NCBI GenBank assembly: GCA_037447655.1
Contig: JBBHKE010001332.1
Coordinates: forward strand, 35,784 to 99,783
Direction: 5' to 3'
Source: Zygnema cylindricum
Taxonomy: Eukaryota > Streptophyta > Zygnematophyceae > Zygnematales > Zygnemataceae
Length of the DNA stretch: 64,000 bases
Shown: one piece after another, positions 1 to 10,576 of the stretch
How the letters are laid out: every line of letters begins with the position of its first letter
Position numbering within the stretch: position 1 is the stretch's first letter
Notes under the pieces: generated by a model
Database searches by the model: none
What the model saw: the letters and a program-made list of their open reading frames with translations, nothing else
What the model was told of the DNA's origin: nothing
Translations under genes and position numbers: made by a program

Positions 1-541
1 TTGGGGTAAAGAGGGGCCTCTCGAACTCCTCATTGTTTGTCGGTTTCCCGAAGTTCTTAGGCTAGTTAGGGGTTTTCCAACCGTTCGACAGTTACCGTAA
101 ACGGGTCGAACTACATCCTTGAATTCGTTTTCTCAAAATGTTATTTATTAAGTATTTTGTATTTAGTAATGTGTCGCCTTCGAGTATTTTCTGTTCTCCT
201 TATAAGTCGGTTTTTCTAAATATTCACAAGAACCGGCTTCGGAGAAATGTAGTACAGAGAAGAGAGAAGAGAGAGAAGTGATAATTAGGAGATACTAATT
301 AACCAACTAATTAATTATGAGACGTGTACATGTGACGACGGATATATATGAGCGATGAGATGTTATTCTCTGTTGTTCTATTCTGTTCGTCTTGAATCGC
401 ATCGCTGCTTCAGACAGGGATCGACTGACACGTGAGAAGTTACTTTTAAGGTTTCCTCTTGTCTTTTATGAGCTTCCGCTGTGTAATGATTTATGTTTTA
501 TGAATTATTTATTGTAAAACTCTTTTGCTTAAGATCCTACA
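1..541 (+). mobile_element. LTR end, family B (left edge outside window)
   Basis: About the last 90 bases (roughly 450-541, ending GATCCTACA) match the reverse complement of the start of the LTR at 14329-14981, including the block around CTTTTATGAGCTTCCGCTG. The terminal CA at 540-541 marks the LTR edge. Upstream of about 450 the two copies are no longer clearly alike, so this is a relative rather than a close copy. No primer site follows 541, so it is a solo or 3' LTR. The left boundary is not visible. Confidence 0.55.
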
Positions 542-794
542 TCAAGCCGGGCAAATGACATTGACAGCTTGCCAACCTTTTGGGGATTGATCGGATTCTT
601 GAAGCTCTTTGGGTGTTTGTTACTCCTCAAGCTCTACGGGGAGAAATGGGGCTTTGACGTCCATCTGCTCAATTTTCATATCTAAGATCGTTACGAGTGC
701 GAGGAGGGCATAACGGAGGTCAATTTTACTACTGGTACAAATAACTCTTAATAGATGATGCCCACTTTTTATGTGTATCATTACTTTACGAGCC

Positions 795-1004
795 TTACCT
801 TACATCTTTCAATGGTGACATCTGCGCTTTTTTTAATCTTAAACAACCATTTGTGTCTGAATGGTTTTCTCCATTGTGGAAGATCCTCCAACGTCTCTCC
901 GATGTTTTCAGGTTTGAGAACATTTCCTCATCGACAATCACTCTCCATTTCTGGCCATCGTCACCTACAATCGCCCTTTTGAGAGTTGATGATTCTTTTG
1001 CCAA
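795..1004 (-). pseudogene. Copia reverse-transcriptase fragment
   Basis: The 69-residue minus-strand reading frame begins with the pattern STLKRAIVGDDGQKW then DEEM. This is the usual start of a Copia reverse-transcriptase domain (compare TSLKEALSGGDSDKW and NEEM in E2). After about 30 residues the likeness fades and the catalytic YVDD region is absent. It is read as an isolated, decayed fragment of a Ty1/Copia polyprotein. No LTR can be tied to it with confidence. Confidence 0.45.
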
Positions 1005-2444
1005 CTTCTTCTTTGGAGTTTTCGTCTTTTTTATCTATTCGTTTAACTTGTTAAGTGAGTTTCTTGTAGGACCTATTCTCTCGAGTCGTTTTGAGGTTGG
1101 CTTTCATGCCCTTTTTTTTTTGTCTTTTCTACACCGCTTTTTCTGTCATTTCCTGCACTATTTGTATCTGATGCATAAAAAACAAACCAAATGGCGATCA
1201 AATGACCAAGTGGCACGTGCCCTAATTCCACCGCTCATAATGCAAACATGGAGAGCATTCACACGATCTACACTAAACTAAATCTAAAGCTTCCCGATAA
1301 TCACGGGTGCTTTCACTCTATTCGATTTCATTGAACTGTCGAAATGGTAGGCATCGTCGAATCAGAAATGTTGCCCATAATCGCACCAAAATTTAATAGA
1401 TTCAAATAACAATTTTGATTCATCTTTGAGCTACATCCTCGTAACATACTTTTCCGTTGTTATTCCAGAAATTGAAATCAGCAAAAGTAGGTATTTTTCA
1501 AATATTGCCGAAAACATGGTATTGTCAATCACGCAGAGAAGTATGTTTCTCAAATTCGACGACGAGGGAAAAAAATAAAAAGTACACAAGAATTGTGAAA
1601 AACCTTTGGATACTTATAAAATAATTATGACAGCTAATCAATCAAAGTAAACCATCACCGATGGTAGGGTATTTATATGTATACGTGTACATATAAACAT
1701 TCTAAAAAGAATGTTGAAAAACGTTTACAAATGGTTATAATAGTGTTTAGGAAAGAAAAATACTTTTAGCTAGACCGAAACAGATTTTTAGAAATCTATT
1801 TCATCAATCGTATGGTATTAAAGTCATCCATAAAGTAAAAGCTCCACAAATAAAATTTTAAAATCCAAAAAATATATATAATTCGGATTGTGATGAACGG
1901 TGAGGAAATATCAGACATTGTAAGCATAAACATAACTTTTTTCAAAGTTAAATGAATAAATAGAAGGAAAAGGAAAGAAAAAGATGAAGCTTCGTACAGG
2001 TCAGTCCAACAACCCACAACACGCATAAGTAGAAATTTTTATCCCTCCATAAAGTACCCATATTGTACATTATACTGTGGTGTCACATTGATATTTGGAC
2101 GCACAAATTTCCAAACCGCTATACCATTTCAATTCCGCCTACCCAAAAAAAGCACCTCTTCCAAACTGTTACACAAATCCCTGCCTAAATTTTGGACAAA
2201 ATTTGAACCTCTCGACAAACATTTTGGCGATATACAATCTACAAAACTCAAAATAGACAATTATTGCTCCAAAATTTCACTATTTTACACACTCCGGAAC
2301 TGAATATAAGCTCTGGACTTCGGAACACTTCTCTGCCTTTTCTCTTTCTCATGAAATATTCTCTCTATTCTCTCCTTTGTATTCCCTGTTTATACAAATC
2401 AGTTCTCTATCCTCTTCCAGGGTAGGGAAAATAAAAAGTCCACT
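1005..2444. other. No recognisable gene
   Basis: AT-rich sequence with poly-A and poly-T runs and only short shadow reading frames. It lies 3' of the minus-strand haloperoxidase-like gene and probably holds its 3' UTR and terminator. I see no clear polyadenylation signal that I would defend. Confidence 0.5.
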
Positions 2445-5400
2445 CTAATACGCTGTTGGAAATAATTCCCAAATTTTTGCCCCAACCTGAAAGAAAAACA
2501 AAAAGAAGGATACGTGTTCAGTTATCGATCCGTTGAAAGGTCTAAATACTATGTTTCTTGGTTTAAGTGGGAAAAAAAACTGCTCCACATCATTTCTTTT
2601 TTTTATTATTTGGCTGAAAATCTTTTTTAAGAACATGAGACGAAAATTAAACAAATACAAATTTCCATGTTTTTGTATCCATTGAAAATAACGAATATGA
2701 AAATCGTACAAAGTACAAAACCGAATATTCTTTTAGAAATGCAACACAAAATCATTCCATAATTACTATTCCAGTCGAGACAAAGTTGTTGAAATTTATA
2801 AACTTATTTATTTACCGAAGCTGTCCCTGTTTTCTAAGACAAAAAAACAAACCAAAATATTTTTACCAAAACATCGATGGTCTGACTTAATATTTTTTTT
2901 TTTATTCATTTATTCTCCTATTTTTATTTTATCGCAACATACCTTGAGACCGACACTCAAGCCATCCTTTACGGATTTTCGGAAGTTGACTCCTGCATAA
3001 ATACTGATATCGAAAAGAGGAAAATAAAAAGAAGGGAATGAAAAGTAAGGAAAAAAAAAAAAAAGAGTTGAACACCGATTCCGTTTCGAAAAAAAGACAG
3101 CATTGTTCAGCCAAAAAATAGCAGAATTTTCAAACGAATCTGTCTTTCCTTCTAAACATTAAGAACATTTCTTTCAAAAATCATAACCTGAATACTTATA
3201 AGCGGAGAAAGAAACAACCTTAAAAAAAAAGGTCAACAGAAAAGGCAAAAGGAGGGAAACAATTTCAAAATCTGTTAAAGGGAAACGAAAATTTCAACCA
3301 CGCACATCAAAAACAAAATACAAAATACAGAAATACAAAAAGAAGACAAAATACAATATACAAAAATACAAAGAAAAGACAAAATAACAAAAGTAGAATT
3401 ACCGGCTGTCTCCAATTTCCAGAGCCACTTGCGCGAGGGAGGTGAATTTCCGCGGAGTGAGAGCCCCGTTTTTGCCCTCGGACAGAACCGTAAATTCGGG
3501 TATTTTGGCGTAAATGTCGGTGAGCTTCAGAAGCTTCGCGAGAACGAAAGCGGTGGAGCCCGCGGTTCCAGAATGGCCACAGGGGTATTCGGGGGAAAAG
3601 GGGGTACTCAGAAAAGGGGTCCAACTGGGAATTGCGGCGAAAAGGCTCACTCCCAGTCTGCAAAACCAAAAAGGAAAGAAAAAAATACATGAGATGCCTT
3701 CAAATAAGCCTTCATAAAACAACGGAAAAAAATAAAGATTGGGATAGACATAATAGCCGGAAAATTGGCTCGAAAAAATAACAACAAAAAAGTGAAACGA
3801 TAATAAGGCAGAACATTCTGTACCTGATGGCTGTGATGGGTCTCCAGAATTTGTATTTGTATTTTTGGAGGAAAATGGCAATTGCCACGTCATACTGGGC
3901 CACTCCAATAAGGACGTAAGCTTTTGCCACGTCATCAAGAGTGGAGTTGGCGGGCAGCAAAATTTTTGCGATTTGGAACCAGTGGCAGGCGTGTGAACAC
4001 GTGGCTACCCAGGGAAAAACAAAATGAAGGGAACTCAGAAGCGAGGGATGGGATAAAGGAAAGAGGGGGGAGAAGAGAGAGAGGGAGAGCGAGAGAGTGT
4101 GCGAGAGAGAAAGAGAGGAAAATGGGCTAGAGAAAAAGTTTAATGTTCCTATTACAAGACTCATGTAGAGAAAAAAACCCAAAGGAATTCCGGGGGAACC
4201 CTCTACCCTCAAACACCGACAGATTTACACCCTCTGAAAATCATAAGTAAAAGAAACAAAGGTGAATAAGAAAACAAGAAAAATCGTCAACCGAATATTG
4301 AAACAAACCAAAACAAAAAACGAGTGAACAACTCACATGGCCCATCTTCCCAAAACAATGCGACATCCGCCTGAACCGCCAATCTGACCGTGCTTCCCAA
4401 CAGTCCCAAACTGGCGGCTTCTTTCAAATCCGCTAGAAACTCCGTTGAGCCGACGAGCGGAGCGGAATTCGTATCGAACAACTGAACACGTGGCAACACA
4501 CAAATCCAAACAAGTCCAAATAAGTTAACATAAGAGACGAATTCAAGTAAAATTGTTTATTAATCCGATTGATGACAGATAAATGTCATGGATAGCCAAA
4601 ACATGACGTTTCTCTGAGGGCTTACTTTTCGATACAGAGAAAGACGAGAAAATTTGACAAATTCCCGAAACCTGACCAAATTTTGAGGGCTTTAAACACA
4701 TCATCCTAAAAAATAAAAACCAGAAAGGAGAGCGATGATATATAACAATTGTAGACAACAAAGTAAAAAGAGGATAACAAACGAGTGGCGTAAATTTCCA
4801 CCGAAAGTTCCTAGCAATTATGGCATTGTTACCGTTTTCCAATTTAGCGTTTCTCTAATAGAAACGTATCCAAATTGCTACAACTAGGTTTTCATCACCA
4901 AATGGCATAGAACTAACTCTCACAGAGATGATCTTAGAATTCTAAGGATCGTCCGATTTCAATACACCTCCTTGTGCACTGTGACCGCTCATCTTTTTGT
5001 GCAAACTGTCGCCAATAACATGAAACGCGCCATACTGATAGACATGCATTGTAATGCAAAACCGGAAAAAGAAGAATCCCAGAAAAAGAATAGAAACCAA
5101 ACGATGACAACACAAACAACACATGGGTTACTCCATTTGAACCAACCAATACCATCATGCCGAAAGGTCGTAAGAACATGATTGAGTGAATTGGGTAAAC
5201 TATTTAAAATTGTAAGAAACGAACACGAGGTTCCTCAAAGAAAACGCGTGGGAGAGTCGTCGACTCACGTGGCGAGTACATAGTGCGCGGCGTAGATTGC
5301 GCACGGAACGCGCTGCGCTCCCGGGAAGTTAGTCGCATTCTTGTCGTACAGTCGTAGAGCACGGAAGATCGCCACATGGAGCGTCGCAAAAGTGCGCGCC

Positions 5401-5808
5401 GCGATTTCGCTCGGAATGTGGTGATCGCGGATCACCTGCCACGTGGCGAAAAACCTCAGCCAGATTCACATATAATACTCAAAATCAGAACCATGGTCTG
5501 ATTTGCATTTGAAAAAGAATCGGAATCGAAACCGGAATTCAAAATGAGAACCGGAAGCAATTCCCAGATCGGCATTTCCTCCCTGCAACAATATGCCTGT
5601 GAAGCGTTGAGCTTGAGAGCCGCCGAAATGAGAATTGGAGACGATCGGAGTGCCACGTGGACTGCCACATGGAACCGCAACTGACCTTCTGTGCGGCTTC
5701 GTTCCACTGCGTGACAATATTGTCGGTGAGAGTCGCTTTCGCTCCGTACGGAGCTGACCCTGAAAAGAGGGCGAGGACGAAGAGAGAGAGAAGGAGAAAC
5801 CTGCCCAT
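2445..5808 (-). CDS. Secreted PAP2/vanadium-haloperoxidase-like protein, multi-exon
   Basis: Exons read on the minus strand: 5808-5686, 5435-5269, then one or more unresolved exons between 5269 and 4481, then 4481-4337, 4004-3824, 3657-3403, 3003-2943 and 2486-2445 (stop TAG). The resolved junctions have GT donors and AG acceptors with compatible phases. The first exon is a signal peptide (MGRFLLLSLFVLALFSGS). Family marks, in order: WNEAAQKVIRDHHIPSEIAAR with AxxHxA, then FWEDGP, K-X6-RP in KYKYKFWRPITAIR, PCGHSG (usual PSGH), and SRIYAGVNF (usual SR-X5-H). These are the active-site motifs of the acid phosphatase/vanadium haloperoxidase superfamily. The histidine of the last motif, which binds vanadate in true haloperoxidases, is Asn here (codon AAC), so activity is doubtful. 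The last exon codes only 13 residues. The leader upstream of 5808 is CT-rich on the coding strand, with a weak ATAAAA near 5907. Family assignment is firm; substrate and activity are unknown. Confidence 0.82.
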
Positions 5809-7402
5809 GGTTTCAAATAAGCGAGGGAGGCAAGGGAGAGAGAGAGAGAGACGAGAAAACTGGAAAGTAGAGGGTCCGTTGAAGAGGAGAGCACTTGGCG
5901 TGCCGTTTTATCGAAGCTCCGAGACGCGCTGTCACGTATGCTCAGCCAGTCGGCAGATCGTGCGGCGGGCGATGGCTAGACGGCGGAGCACGTGGACGGC
6001 CGAGATATTCGTGTCGGCGGCTGCAATCTGACTAGGTTCGCTGAGGTGGCGCAAAGGTTAAAAGACAATTTTGGACGTACGGTGCCGTGGCGACATCTCC
6101 GGCGAAATGAAAAAAGTACGTGGAACGTCGAGAGTACTGGGCGTCTGCAATCCGTACATCTGTTGAAGAAGCTGCACGTGCGGCAATAGACTTCGTCTTC
6201 CGCTAATTAGGTGTCGCCACGTCATATCTATGCGTGTTGACTATTGGAGTCATAGTCCGAGCCGCAACCAATGGTAGCTCAGGAAACGGACAGGTGTTCG
6301 CGATTATTACATTTTCTGTTTTTACTTTTCTTTTGGCTGTTTGCGGGCCACAGCTGAAAAATGTGAGTCCGAGTTCTGCCATGCAGCTTAGCTGGCGATG
6401 AACAGATATGGCTGAGACGACAACCACAAGACGACAAAACTGTATGCAGCAGGTTTCGTCGGTATTCTCCAGTGGCGGAGCGTGCCAGCCGTAGATTTGG
6501 CTTTCATGCGAAGGCGGTTTGTCCGCAATCGAGGCCCTTTTCCAGTTTTCGTGTCCAAATCTCGGTATACCAACGAGGAGCGAATTGGCACTTACGCAAA
6601 GCTGGTTTGTCGGTGCCTTACAACCTTCTCATTTTTCGTATCAAAAGCGAACATAAAGCGGTAAGTGGGAGATTGCGCAGTACTGTTAAAAGTAAGGGTG
6701 ATTTTGTCGTTTTACTCCAAAATTGACCCTGCAACGACAAAATTTCCAACTTACGAATAGTGTGTGAAAACCGAAGTACATTCTACGTCATCTTTAAACT
6801 TCAAATTTAATCCAACTTGGCGTTATTATCTTTTTGACCCATTGCCACGTCATGCCACCACACCTTAAAACTTTTAAATGAAATCTATTGCAGTCTGATT
6901 TTAGTGAAAGTATCACTTGAACAACCATAGTTGTTCAATTCGTGGATTTTTATTTTTTTTAAGAGTATTCTCTATTTTTTAGTGATATTAAACTTTTGTC
7001 ATACAGTTTTCTGTACGAAATTGCTACGGAAAATGTACTAAAATTTGAAAAAGAGACTGTTGCGAAATTTTGGCGTTCGAAGTTCGAACACATTTAATTC
7101 ACTCAAAGTAAAGGAACACGTTGAGAGATAAAGGGGCCAAAGATCTAGTTTGGGTCTTTAACAATCTCAGATTAGTATACAAGAATAGGGCGATTTTGAC
7201 TAACGCCATAGGAGCATATCTCGATTTCAGATAAGGTGAAGATTCAGATCTCTCAGGCAGATCTCGATGTGGACGAAACGGAAGAAAAAGAGATGAAATT
7301 TTTTACTTCTTTCCCCCCATGATAGCTAAGCTAACCACTCTTTCCACTTCAATGGAGCAAACTTAGCTCTGTTACTACTTCATGGATCGCAACAGAAAAA
7401 GA
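5809..7402. other. Intergenic; promoter side of the haloperoxidase-like gene
   Basis: The first 400 bases are relatively GC-rich and probably contain the minus-strand promoter and 5' UTR, including a GA-rich stretch at about 5835-5855. From about 6720 onward the DNA is AT-rich. Reading frames here are short and match nothing I know. Confidence 0.45.
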
Positions 7403-7971
7403 TGAAAGATTACAAACCTAATAAAATACACACACAACAATGGTGTTCCTCCAAAAAACATTCAATATATTAAGCACAATGCAAATACAACTTCTTTTCT
7501 TCCTTCCTTTTACTTCTGATCTTTCTACACCTCCTTAACAAGCTACACCTCCAAAAGATAATTCTACCACGAAGTCTCAACTAATAAATATACGTACACG
7601 ACTAGAAACGCGTAGGAATCAACGTGGTAAAATGCACGACCAATAAGTTGAACCGACTTGAACAACAGGGTACGACTAGGAAAGTCAACCGCGAACCAAC
7701 TTGAATCACACGGTACGACTTGAACTTACGTGAACCGAAACTACCAAGCAATTTCCACGTCACTTCTATAGTACTATTCAAACATACGTGAAACGAAACG
7801 AACACTTGATTTCTACGTCACTTCAAATATCCAGCGACGAAACTACTTCGTCGCTAACTTCTACGTCACTTCAAATATCTAGCGACGAGACAACTTTCGT
7901 CGCTAGTCGTCGCTACTTTAGCTACGAGAGTATCTCGTCGCTAAGTAAGTGCTCAATACAATATCTTAACA
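7403..7971 (-). mobile_element. LTR of Copia family A, probably solo
   Basis: The plus strand begins TGAAAGATTACAAACC and ends ATATCTTAACA, the same ends as the E1 LTR (24415-24927) and the fragment at 18357-18740, so its sense direction is minus. No primer site lies to the left and no polypurine tract to the right. The flanking pentamers (AAAGA and GTTTA) do not match, so it is a decayed or recombinant solo LTR. Two hairpins are visible near the 3' side: AGCGACGAA pairs with TTCGTCGCT at about 7831-7853, with a similar copy at about 7881-7904. Confidence 0.75.
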
Positions 7972-8648
7972 GTTTACACAGAGAAACAAAAGAAAGACAC
8001 TTCAAACATCCCGACTAGAAGAACTATCCCAAGAAATGATCATGCACCAAGCCGATGCAACTCTACGTCAGTCGCATAGTTGTTGTGATGTCCTTCAACC
8101 TTCCCAACGTACGTGCTTTAGGATCTTTCCATTTCGGTTCCTTTCCAAAAACAATTTTCCACATTTTCGTAAAAGTCAATTATCCCCATTGGTATTTATT
8201 TCAAAGTACATAATTTGTGTCGATGGAAAACACAATTTATTTAGATACCTCGAAATCCTCATAGTTTTTTTTTTTTTGTCAAAGTTCAAATCTTATTCTC
8301 CCACTTTTCCTTTACCATTTTTTTATGTTTTTCGCCGGCGTCATCGTCCTCGCTAACTGAACTCTCAGTACTCATTCTGGAATGCGAAGCTTCTTTAGCT
8401 GGTTTTCTCCCGTTTTTGGTTGTTTTTTTAATTTGTACCTTCTCATGAATGTATTGAAACAAGTGTTCAAACAGATCACGCAATTGATCTTTCAAATTAC
8501 TTGCACCTCCAAATCTATCTTGTCAAAATAGATTAGTAAGAAGCGATTCTTCACACAGGGCTCCTCAAAAATTGAACTCACGAAACAATGTTTCGAGAGA
8601 AAGACGTTCCTCCAAAAGCTCTGGTGGTAACCTCCGCCAATGGCGGAG

Positions 8649-8741
8649 GCGTAATTTTTTTTCCTTTCCCATCATCACTAAGTACTAGAGCTCGAGGCGT
8701 AGATTTTTTTCCCTTCCCATCATCATTAAGTACTTGAGCCA
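8649..8741. repeat. 47-48 bp tandem duplication, two copies
   Basis: Two imperfect copies share GCGTA, a T run, CCCTTCCCATCATCA and TAAGTACT. On the minus strand they read as a repeated DDGKGKK peptide inside an unassigned frame. Confidence 0.6.
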
Positions 8742-8972
8742 TGTCATGCTCAAGCATCAAGTAATCGGATGGCTACGCAAATCAGAGTGCACAACAACAA
8801 AGTAATTCGCTAGCGCAACCACCATAAACACTCAAACACAATTTACCAACCCAATATCAATATATTAAGTCGAAGGCTTTTGTCACAACACACAATAGTC
8901 TCTCTCACACTCTCTCAACCCCGATATACATTGCAATCAGGCTAACTCCGCTATACATTGTAATTTGGCTCA

Positions 8973-9062
8973 CTCTGCTTCTTCTTGTTGTGCTGCTTCT
9001 TCTTCTCCTTCTGCTACTTTTTTTTCTCCTTCTTGTTCTTCTTCTACCTCTTCTTCTTACTT
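8973..9062. repeat. CTT-rich low-complexity tract
   Basis: Imperfect CTT/CTTCTT repeat with T runs. Reading frames inside it are compositional artefacts. Confidence 0.8.
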
Positions 9063-10355
9063 GACACGAGAGCTAACCTGTGGCACACGCTCCACTACCA
9101 CCAAACGACACTCCTTTATCAAACACTCACTAGGCATTTAACAGAAGGACGAGCCGCAAACCTAGACGTACACGAGCCTTCACGAATAAAATATGCGTTG
9201 GACTGAAATGAACGTACCACGTCCTACACACTCAACAAAAAATGCACTTTCACGAAATGAACCGATACAAAGATGGATGTACGAAATGACACAAAAGCAA
9301 ACTGACGCGACTTCGGCCGATCCGCCGGTTCTCACAATGTACATGACAAATCCGATCTGAACTCGAAGAGGGAGAGCCAGATGGACTAGGAGAGGGAGCT
9401 GGAGGAAGTGGGGGAAAAATAAGAGGAGAGAGATGAGGATAAAGTTGGGAGGGAAAGTAAAAGTGGAGGTTGGGATGGGAAACATGAAAGGGAAGATAAG
9501 GGGTGGAAGGAAGTCCGAGGAGAAATCCGGAGGGAGGCTTAAGGGCCTTAAATAAATTTACACGATACCACAGCTGGCCAAAAAGTACACTTTTGAGGTG
9601 TTCTCCTGATTTTTTCACTCCTGCAATGTCCACCTGTAATTCAATCGCCGCCAGAGCAGTACAGTCGGATCACCGACCAAACTCTGCCACTTGCAGGATT
9701 ATTTTAAGATCTTGCTGAATTTCAACGCTTTTGCGGTTTAAAAATGTGTTTCGCGTGCCCAGATTTTCTCTGCAACTTGCGTCAAATTATGACGTCAAAC
9801 AATGATGTATGCGCAATCGGAGGCCGTTAGAGTTCACTGACATGAGAATCGGACGGCGGAAATCTGCGCAATAATTTTTGTTCGATCTGAGAAAAAATTA
9901 AAAGAAAAAAACGCTCCATCGGAACCTTTGCCATGTCGTTACTTTCGAAGATGATGTTTTTTTCTCATCCATTCACCAAAATAGTGAGACACAAATTCAG
10001 AATTTGACTTTGGAAAATGCTGACTCTGGACCAAAGTTCCAGGCGTTCGGCACAACGTAATCGGACGGTTATGAAACGTCTTCGAAGTTAAGTCAGAAAA
10101 ATATCAACGGATATTCTCACGTGTGTCATCAACTTCACACGAGTCATAAATTAATAAACGGGAATCTGATTCGCCAGAAGTCTCGATTCAGTACAATATA
10201 TATACACAACATCGACCTGTAAGAAATCACTGTGCCAGCCACCTGTACGAAATCCTGGAAGAGGCTAACCGACAAATTCCAGGAGGATTTATGTTTCAAT
10301 TCCGACGTGACGTGACGGCTAAAGTCCCCTTGCGGATTTTGACTGCCGGAGCAGC

Positions 10356-10362
10356 TTTATAA
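10356..10362 (+). promoter_or_regulatory. Possible TATA box of the Root_cap gene
   Basis: TTTATAA sits about 215 bases before the ATG at 10577. A pyrimidine-rich stretch (CTCTCCTTCTCCTCCCTTTCTC) begins about 30 bases downstream, as plant core promoters with a Y patch often do. This is judged by pattern only. Confidence 0.4.
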
Positions 10363-10576
10363 CCCCGAAGGCATCCTTTCATTCCCACACCGCTCTCCTT
10401 CTCCTCCCTTTCTCATCCCATTCTCCGCCTTGAAAAGTAAGGTTAACACGTTTCTTCGACTGTACCAGAAGCTCATTTTTCTTCATTTTCTTCTCTTACT
10501 ATTTTGAAGTTATTAATTTGTCTGACAAGTAGGCTTGAGCTCCAATTTCACAGTTACCCTACCGGAAACTTTATCC

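Larger units (their letters stand above)
7972..10355. other. No recognisable gene
   Basis: Between LTR A and the Root_cap gene there are short reading frames, a CTT-rich tract and one short duplication (listed separately). A Lys/Asp-rich minus-strand frame at 8286-8495 (SSVSEDDDAGEKHKK) faintly recalls the acidic/basic linker in E1 Gag, but it is too short to call. The last 500 bases are the 5' flank of the gene at 10577. Confidence 0.4.

Noticed and set aside
853-1281. 142-residue plus-strand frame
   Set aside because: It overlaps the minus-strand RT fragment, has a biased Phe/Leu/Ser composition and no domain.
7403-8760. A complete family A element from the LTR to a second LTR near 8800
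   Set aside because: No primer site, polypurine tract, second LTR or enzyme domain could be found; only a faint Gag-like linker.
10535-10576. Upstream extension of the Root_cap gene
   Set aside because: The frame opens with TTG. The ATG at 10577 is followed directly by a signal peptide and has a good context.
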